DNA of 64,000 nt. Source: Bryum argenteum. Lineage: Eukaryota; Streptophyta; Bryopsida; Bryales; Bryaceae. The stretch spans positions 4,313,845 through 4,377,844 of the forward strand of contig CM073326.1 in the NCBI GenBank assembly GCA_037043015.1, read 5' to 3'. Both the position numbers and the translations under genes were made by a program. This document shows, piece by piece, positions 56,553 through 64,000 of the stretch (within the stretch, counting starts at the first letter, position 1; every line of letters starts with the position of its first letter). The notes below the pieces were generated by a model. It was not told where the DNA came from. It saw nothing but the letters and a program-made list of their open reading frames with translations, and searched no databases.

Positions 56553-57143
56553 GAAGCACCTATTTTTGTGCATCTTAAAAAAATCTTAAAAGTGCCTTCT
56601 TCTTTTCTTTTCTTTTCTTTTTTTTCCTACTGCACCCTCCTCATTGTTGCAAGCCAATCATGCCTTTTTCTCAGTTTTTCTATATCTAATTTCTGTTTAT
56701 TATAATTATTATTAGAATTCTAAAAATATAATGATGTGATAACGCATAAGGTCGAATGGATCACTATAAATCAGTGCTACGAGCGTTTCTGGGGGCAAGG
56801 GAGGGGGAGGGGTAAAGAGCCCCCTAAAAATTTGATGTATAGGTTGAAAATGCAAGGGAGTAGGCTTGAAGTGCAATTTGGGGGTGCATATCCCATTATT
56901 TTAACTCAAAATTATCAAAAACGGTCATTGGGGGGTCCAAATCAAAAATTGCACGGATTCTGAAGAAAAAAATCCTATTGGTTGATGGTGCTGCGAGAAA
57001 TGTTGGTAGCACTAGTTACGAGCGCCCAAGCGGAATGGTCTCAAAATTGTCCTGTTTCATGGACTGTGCAAATTTTTAAATTTTAGACATGTAATTGGCA
57101 AGATCTAGAACCTAACTTGTGTGTATACATGTACATCAAATCT

Positions 57144-57464
57144 AGACACCACAAGCTTTGGCTTGGTGGTAAGGGCTCATGGCCCCCAATGAGGAGGTTG
57201 TGGGTTCAATTCCCCACGCTGGCGTGGTGCCCACCACCATAGTCCACCCAACTATGATGGGGGGGTTCTTGGACCTCGTTGTATGGGTACTTCAAAGCCC
57301 TTTGAGGGAATACCATGTTAGGTATCTCTAAGGCACTTATGGCTAGGTAGAAACTTGCATAGTGTTCACCCTAAGACGGGTTAGTAGTCCCGCCATTGGT
57401 GTGATGACCTCCGGGCATGAATAGGTCAAACGAACACTCTACTCTTGTCAACCTCTTCTTCTTC
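57144..57464 (+). mobile_element. tRNA-derived SINE with internal Pol III promoter
   Basis: A 321-bp element flanked by perfect 12-bp duplications TACATCAAATCT (57132-57143 and 57465-57476). The head is tRNA-like: an A-box-like TGGCTTGGTGGTAAGGG near 57168 and a B box GGTTCAATTCC at 57203-57213, about 35 bases apart as in tRNA genes. The body is unrelated to tRNA and ends in a CTTCTTCTTC-rich tail. The intact duplication indicates a fairly recent insertion. The 184-bp element at 7014-7197 and a fragment at 48797-48850 are the same family. Confidence 0.85.
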
Positions 57465-57769
57465 TACATCAAATCTCAAGCTTAGATTCCTAACCATTTG
57501 TGAAAGCATAATGTTCAATATTAGAGAAAGAAGTTTTCTTTTGTTCAAAGGTGGTATCAAAGTGTTTCTCGAGCCAAAGCATTATTGGGGCATAGTGGTG
57601 CAATTCTTATTATGGTCATTACTCCAATAGTAAACAAGTCCAAAGGGGTTTGCAAATTGAGATTCTTATTAAGGGTGCTTATAGGGTTGTTAACCCTATA
57701 TCAAGTCAAAATGTAAAGTTCTTGTAGAAACATCCGAGGTGAACTCAAGAAACTCCTACTAAGGGTCCC

Positions 57770-57890
57770 TGCACACTATGGACCAAGAGCTATGACTAAG
57801 AAATCAAAATCATTTTCATGGTCATGGCTCTTGGCCAAGAGTCGTGATCATGATAAATCAAAAAAGGAATTTCGAGTGGCTTCGTGACTC
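57770..57890 (+). repeat. Dispersed repeat with partial inverted symmetry
   Basis: Relative of 7676-7745 in the other orientation. Contains CAAGAGCTATGAC and, 35 bases on, GTCATGGCTCTTG, so it may fold. Possible MITE; borders not resolved. Confidence 0.45.
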
Positions 57891-58083
57891 TTGAGTGTAG
57901 AGTGAATTTGGACCAGGAGAAGTTTAAACTCAATTTTCTAATATAAATCATCATCAATTCTCTCTAACTTTTATCTTCCCCTTTTTCCTTCTTTGTTTTT
58001 AAATAAGTGAACTCTAGCCAATCAATGAATTTTGAGCCTCATAGTCTCCTTGATTGTTGTTGAGTCGAGGCATTTGCTTCGAT

Positions 58084-58417
58084 TCAATTATAATCAAGGA
58101 GATGATGAATGTATTATCCACTATGGAATATTTAGCATACTTTAGGGACCTCAAAGTCAGTGGTCAGTCTCCTTTTTTCAAGGTAATGTAAAGCCAAATG
58201 GGACCAAGAGCACTTTACTCTCTAATCACCAATTTTAGAGGGCCTTCGACTCAATTATAATCAAGGGGACGATGCATGTATTATCTACTATGGAATATTT
58301 AGTGTACTTTAGGGACCTCAAAGCTAGTAGTCAGTCTCCTTTTTATCAAGGTAGTGTACAGCCAAATGAGACCAAGAGCACTTTACTCTCTAATCACAGA
58401 CTTTAGAGGGCCGAGGT
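58084..58417 (+). repeat. 167-bp tandem duplication
   Basis: Two units, 58084-58250 and 58251-58417, about 90 percent alike (TCAATTATAATCAAGG ... CACTTTACTCTCTAATCAC). Not coding. Confidence 0.8.
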
Positions 58418-58943
58418 CAATCTTAATGATCCATAGTGTAAATCGACCCTAAATGTAAGAAGATAAAAAGCGAATTTACTCACAACTAAATAAAGACTTT
58501 GTTTATTACGGAGTAGAATCTACAAAGAACTCTCAACATGAAACATTTGTAACGAGACATCATCATCATCTATGTTTAATTTTTTCCATTATAAACATTT
58601 TGTTAATCCAAATTCAACGGAAGTATGAAGTCTGCATACACGAATGGACTATATGTAATAGCATACAGTTTTAAAGTATATAGATCCTATGAATGCACTT
58701 AGAACAAGTTCATTTCATTTCATAATCTTTATTTGGCAATAAGTCCTAAGAGATTGATTTATTGGGACACATTTGAGACGACCTCTAAGCATTTAATGGA
58801 AAATGCAAGGAGTACTAAAATGTGTAGGCAAGAGTTTGAAAAATAAAAATAAAAATTTGTAGGCAAGCTCTATATGTTGTATCTTAGATGTAAAGACGTA
58901 TTTATCACAATCGTGGATCATAATACAGTCGTACCCTTCTTAA

Positions 58944-59166
58944 CCCTTAAAAATCCCTTGGAGATAGTATGTACGCTGTGGTATAATTAGGATTTGCTAC
59001 CAACAAGAAACTCTAAACTGGAATCGTAATAGCTCACTAGAATCACATTAATTCAAATGTCAACTTCTTCTTTGAACTCAAACCCATTAAAGGTGTGCAT
59101 TCACTCCAAATACAACCAAATTTCACCGTATTCTACTAGTCGCACGGCACGCTCAACCTTTAGGGG
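58944..59166. mobile_element. TTAA-flanked MITE, copy n
   Basis: A 223-bp element with left end CCCTTAAAAATCCCTTGG and right end CAACCTTTAGGGG, bordered by TTAA at 58940-58943 and 59167-59170. Non-coding. Confidence 0.75.
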
Positions 59167-59382
59167 TTAACGCATAGAGACGGGAGTGAAATATTTGATG
59201 AGTTCTAAGCGGTAGGATTGTAGTCAACTTGTGTGGGTCTAGATGTTGGGTATGGGAAAATTTTATTACACATCACGACCTAAAGAGAGGAAGCCAACAT
59301 CAACCAAGAGGACTTGGTGTTCAATGAAAAACAACACCAACGCACGTACGAGGAAGAAAAGATCATGCATCATCGTACAAAT

Positions 59383-59485
59383 GATTGTTGTTATGTTCCA
59401 TGGGCATATCATCAAGGGTAGGTTGAATGGGCATTTTATTCACGCCAAGCCTACAAGGGTTTGGTGTTCTTATTTATTTATTTAT
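59383..59485 (+). repeat. Dispersed repeat shared with 21467-21572
   Basis: Same orientation and about 90 percent alike (TGGGCATATCATCAAG, GGGCATTTTATTCACGCC, then a TTTA run). The borders of the match end in TTTATTTA in both copies. Confidence 0.6.
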
Positions 59486-60013
59486 TCATCGTACAAAATC
59501 GAGTTCCGACTCCTTGTGCATCATCTTTGATAAAATTCACGTTCCGGTCATTCCACCTACTCTCGCTCATTCCTCTTCCCACGCACCCATGCTTCCCATC
59601 ATTGTCTTGGAAGAGATGGCTGCAAAAATCACAACCACAAGCATTTTCAACAATGGGCTATAGATCAAAGAATCGACATTCAATCTTCAAATTGCATGCG
59701 ATTCGACCATCCGAACTCGAAGGAGAACGATCCTATTTCCGCTACTTTAGGATTAAAATACGGCATCCTCAATGAACACTAATCTTAAAAGAGTTGAGAA
59801 ATAGAGTAATAGGCAACTTTTGGTAAAGAACGCTAAATAGATCTTTACATAACACCAATCAACAACTCTTGTATAGTGCATTATGTAAATACATACCCAA
59901 TTGAGATTGATCAATGCTCCTTGTCTTTTCTTCTAATCAAATATTGCACAAATTCCAATGAATTCTTACACTTGCAACAAAGTTTACATGCAATCAAATT
60001 TACTATTATGTTA

Positions 60014-60535
60014 GGGCATCCTCAATGGACACGGAATACACTCCCTCTAAACCAAATTCTATCTTTTGAATGATTTAAAATTAGAAATTAAAATTACCAT
60101 CATTAGAAGCGCATGTAAATAAACGTGAGATATTTCTCAAGAAAAAAAAATGTGAAATTGGGACGTAGGTGAAATCCCTCATTGAAAACATCACATTTTC
60201 AAAATTTAGAGGGAGTGCACCAAATCTTGCTTAAAAATGGGAAGATCCTCACACGCTCCCTCTGAATTTTAGAAATATAGAGGGAATAAGGGGGGATCAC
60301 CTACTTTTTAAGCAAGATTTGGTGCACTCTCTCTAAATTTTGAAAATGTGGTATTTTCAATGAGGGATTTCACCTACGTCCCAATTTCACCAAAAAAAAT
60401 TCTTGAGAAATATCTCACGTTTATTTACATGCGCTTCTAATGATGATAATTTTAATTTCTAATTTTAAATCAGTCAAAAGATAAAATTTGGTTTAGAGGA
60501 TGCTTATTCAGTGTACATTGAGGATGCTCTTATGA
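60014..60535. repeat. Long foldback element, 220-bp arms
   Basis: Arms about 60014-60237 and 60310-60535 are inverted copies more than 90 percent alike, around a loop of about 75 bases. The ends read GGGCATCCTCAATG and CATTGAGGATGCTC. A further single end of this type lies near 59766. It is a foldback MITE whose transcript would form a long near-perfect double strand, a plausible small-RNA source. Target duplication not resolved. Confidence 0.75.
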
Positions 60536-60549
60536 AGATTAGTTTTGTA

Positions 60550-62590
60550 ACACTATGACGATGTGTGACATTTAGTCTTATGGTTCACAATTAATGTTCA
60601 TAACACCAATCACCAATTCTTATGTAGTGGCAAAATGATGCAATTCAAATTACTCATCCCAGTGACAATCCATTATAGACAATCTGATCATGTGATCTGA
60701 GCATACATGCAACTTTCATGTGGCGTAATAGCTCAAAAAAGAGAACACATATGCTGTGGCTTCACCCATAACCCATCCTTTTGAGCAACTGGAGGAAGTT
60801 GTACGTGTGTAATGCACTTGAATGTCATATATTTAAGTTTTTAACCCAAAATGAAGATCATTTGCAAGAAATTTGGAAATGTATAATCATAGCTTGTATT
60901 CATGGGAATATTCGAAAGTATGAAAATGAGTGGGATTGGAATGCCATCTTGAAGAATCTCTCGGTCACACGACATGAATTGTCACACAACTAAGGTGGGA
61001 GAACGAAAAGGCGGACAGCCCCATGCAGCAAGCATGAAGGCTAGATTCTTGTTCCTAGAAAGATTTGATCACTCTGTTATCTCCCACTATGTACCCCATG
61101 CATATATGCAGTTGTCTAGTTGCAAGTTAACCTCTTTTGGTCACTTCTAAACTTCATAGTTAGTATTGTAAGTATTCATAGTTAGTATTGAAAGTATTAA
61201 CGAATGTTAAAAAACAGGAAAACTTTGTATTTTCATCTTGCGGACCACTGGAACATTCCTACGACACTCATTCTCCTACTCCAAATATAGTGCATTGGTT
61301 ACATGTATGAAGATAGGTGTTCATGCCTTATAGGTCTTAACTCCATTCGTATTAGACATCCATTCGCTTCATTGTGCTTCCCGAGTTTTATTCTCTTTGT
61401 AGAAAATCCGCTGCAAATTTGATCCAGCAAGTCAATGAGAAAACTTCTTTTTCATAATCCAACGCATGAGACGTATAGCATTTTGGCCATGCACAGGAAC
61501 TCATTAAAGGAGGGCCACATATAAACGTAATCGATATCAGTCTTTGTCATCGGTTACATTAGGACAGTCCTGGACTGAAGTACGTTTCTCGCTGTATATC
61601 ACGTAGGTGACAAGCCCTTGTTCTTCGTGAGGCATTCTTGTAACAAAGGAGAACAACAATACATGGACTGCAGACTTGCTTAGATCTCCTTTGAATTCAT
61701 AATCGCATTAGTATCCACTATATTCGTTAGAAGTAGAATAAGTATAGAGAAAATGATGCCACACACTCCCACTCATACTCTTGATTATCCATCACAGAAG
61801 TTCTTTGCTAAGCTTGAAGGACATTCAGATCACACAAGGTCCCAAAGTCTATGGGGAAATCCAAGTGGAACTCACAGCACATGCATGCACTAGGTTGACC
61901 CGCCTTCGTAGAAACCTGTGCATGTCACCCTTACCAACACTCCATATATTACTCATCAATGACACTAAATATCAGGAGGAATCGTCTCCAATTACACGTG
62001 TACAAGGGCCAGAATATACTCAGCTGACTTCATCCATGATACGAGCGTATCACCTGGATGTATCTGGTTGTGAGCAAACCAGATACGCTATTTAGGATGC
62101 AGAACTCGGTGCCATTCTGCGGGAAACCGGATTTCCAACGTGCAGAATGCTGTAGGCGGTATGCCAGCCTCCCATGATCCTCTGCACCCTTCAACCCGAA
62201 TAGAGAACAGTTCGAGATTCAACAGAGATGACGCTTCTACACCAGTCTACACTTGCTGGAAAGGTGCCAAAGATTCACGGGGAAAACAACGAGAATCCGA
62301 TTTGCAGGACCAGGTAGAGCAATATTTGTCTGTCACAGTGGGCGGCAAGGAGATCGAGCACTTCCCCAGAGCAGAACAGTACCCTGCCTGGACCTTCCAC
62401 ACATTCACCTACGCTATCATCGAGCTGTATGATATTCCAACTACGTCACCATCTACGAATGCTCCCCCACTACGAATGATTCTCCGAGGGTCGAATGGAA
62501 TCAGCTAAAACGACGTTTTCAGATCTAAACCAGCGACAATTCTTCACAAAACTACCAGAGAAACATATGTTTCCAACAAAAGCAACTCTC
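60550..62590. other. Intergenic DNA and 3' flank of the syntaxin gene
   Basis: No gene recognised. The part nearest 62590 probably contains the syntaxin 3' untranslated region. A 122-codon plus-strand frame at 62140-62508 has no family resemblance and is treated as chance. Confidence 0.4.
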
Positions 62591-62593
62591 CTC

Positions 62594-64000
62594 CTATTTA
62601 CCACCGCCCCCAAGGGCACCTACAGTATTCAGGATCGGCAGAAGGACGATTAGGATCAATACAGTGATCAACGTAATGCCGATGCACACCCATTTCCGGG
62701 TGCTTCTTTGATGGTCCTTGGCAACCTTCAGCTGCTGTGTTCCTCTCGCTACGAATGACGACGCCCTGTTCACATGTGATTCGATATCGTTCAGCTGCTC
62801 ACCTTGCGCTTCCACCAACGTTGCCATGTCCATGAAAATCTGGTTCAACTCTATCAAGTTCCTCTCGATGTCCTTCACGGCATCGTGCCGCTCTTGGATC
62901 TCTTTGATTGTCTCAATGACTTGACCTCGCCCCTGCTCCTGGATAGCCTTCTGAAGGAAGGTCTCGCTGTTTCCTGTATCGATGATAGTCTCAATAGTGT
63001 CATCATCCGGATGTTCACCTGTCACCGTGAAGTACCTACATCAAAGAAGTCAGGCCTCAGTTAGCCTGAATGAGTGAACGTCGCAGAGATTCTGCGTCGA
63101 ATGCACATTTCTCAGGAACACTTCCGAATGCATCGATAAGCGAGTAGATTCAGCAAAAGTTGGTACACTCGCAGATCAAGCACATCTTTTGTTCCGAACA
63201 AATCCCATCACCTGACGCTACTGGTCAAATAGAATAGACATGATCAAACTGATCGAGACTGCAAGCAGTATTGTATACAAATTTTCTGGCTATTTCATAG
63301 AAAAAAACTCAACATGAATAGCTGACATTCGTCTGCCAACAAAGGCGTAGCCATCTCAGCCATAGCAGCAATGCTATTTGCAGCGACGACCAACGAGTGG
63401 CAATGAGAAAGCTCATGGGACGACGGTGCACACAAACACTTAAAAAATTCCAGACCATACGTAGGAAGTAAGTTCTGTCCACAATAAGTGAGCCTTTCTT
63501 TTCACTATATTTTTTTAAAGGGTCCGGTTGTCGCATGGTACATAGTATTCTAGCTTGGGACTGTTCTGATCATCATCAGGTAGATTGTCTCAAGCTCTGT
63601 ACGTTAGAGTTGTACACATTCCTGAGATTCTATATTAAAACCAATGGGACAAGAACACAGAGGGCGAACTCAAACTAACACAAACATGAAATACAGTATT
63701 GAAGTAAATACTTCATGAGACGATTCGAGAGACAGCGTTAAGGGCAAAGACCCCATAAGGTCGACTTAGAAACACACGACCTTAATGATATTCGTCTAGC
63801 TGTCGTCAATTACACCCCTGAGATACTAAAACTTCTCCACAATACGTCTTACACATTGCACACATCAAGGACGACTGACTTCCCATTAATGCAAAAAATT
63901 TAAACGGAGTAAACCACATTCTCACCTCCGTTCCACGGTCTCCTTGTACTCTTCCATCATCTTCTGCCGAAGAATCTGAAACTCTCCCATCAGATCCTTC
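62594..64000 (-). CDS. SYP1: Plasma-membrane Qa-SNARE (SYP1-type syntaxin), 3' part
   Basis: Syntaxin that drives vesicle fusion at the plasma membrane or cell plate with SNAP33- and VAMP72-type partners. The 3' exon is 63035-62594; the preceding exon (63926 to beyond the window) ends [20 protein letters not shown] and joins in phase across an 890-base intron to give [16 protein letters not shown]. Then come the conserved linker [20 protein letters not shown] and the SNARE motif [20 protein letters not shown] with the zero-layer Gln in LNQIF, then [10 protein letters not shown]-terminal membrane anchor ([20 protein letters not shown]) follows, with a short GALGGGGK tail. The order fits SYP132/SYP121/SYP111; which one cannot be told from this part. 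The N-terminal Habc domain lies outside the window. Confidence 0.92.

Noticed and set aside
57160-57220. A functional tRNA gene
   Set aside because: A and B boxes are present but the acceptor stem does not close and the element has SINE flanks and body.
57660-57720. Another end of the TTAA family at TTAACCCTATA
   Set aside because: It lies in a local palindrome and lacks a matching partner end with TTAA nearby.
62140-62508. 122-codon gene next to the syntaxin gene
   Set aside because: No recognisable motif, no splice partners, and it lies in the likely 3' flank of the syntaxin gene; chance is the simpler reading.

Overview
This window is nuclear DNA from a land plant. It carries an HD2-type histone deacetylase (a plant-only family), a cycloartenol-type sterol C-24 methyltransferase, a SYP1-type syntaxin, plant-like exon-intron structure with GT-AG introns and 5'UTR introns, a Copia element primed by initiator-methionine tRNA, and plant-style SINEs and MITEs. 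The genes are moderately GC-rich and lie in AT-rich, repeat-filled intergenic DNA at about one gene per 10 kb. I cannot name the species. A seedless lineage (moss or lycophyte) is possible but unproven.

Host genes, left to right: RPB11 subunit of RNA polymerase II (595-1265, +); ribosomal protein L28 (5388-6048, -); HD2 histone deacetylase/nucleoplasmin-like protein with a C-terminal C2H2 finger (14483-18025, +, ten exons); an ABHD6-like alpha/beta hydrolase (23649-25339, +, five exons); sterol methyltransferase SMT1 (49434-51872, +, thirteen exons); and the 3' part of a plasma-membrane Qa-SNARE (62594 to the window end, -). They are unrelated housekeeping genes and form no pathway cluster. 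One unidentified 167-codon reading frame (42343-42846) and one broken frame (27375-27992) remain.

The rest is mostly mobile DNA. The largest block (28631-39076) is a nest of three elements. A Copia LTR retrotransposon (179-bp LTRs, 5-bp target duplication) is interrupted by a 4.6-kb pogo-like DNA transposon (34153-38798, 27-bp TIRs, TA target). That transposon carries a DDE transposase and, convergent to it, a spliced second gene, and an intron of the second gene is in turn interrupted by a 0.92-kb element. This last element belongs to a family of at least eight complete copies in the window. Each starts with CCC, ends with GGG and is bordered on both sides by TTAA, the hallmark of piggyBac-type transposition, which is not usual in plants. 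A separate Tc1-like element (52821-55299) contains what looks like two exons of a long-chain acyl-CoA synthetase gene. The Copia element carries an antisense reading frame with an RNase H1 hybrid-binding (viroplasmin) domain.

Smaller items include a tRNA-derived SINE with A and B boxes and a perfect 12-bp target duplication, a truncated sister copy, a short retroposon with a TATCT tail in two copies with target duplications, several foldback hairpins, minisatellites of 13, 17, 23, 49 and 54 bp, and a 180-bp tandem array that stays open as a 60-residue protein repeat.
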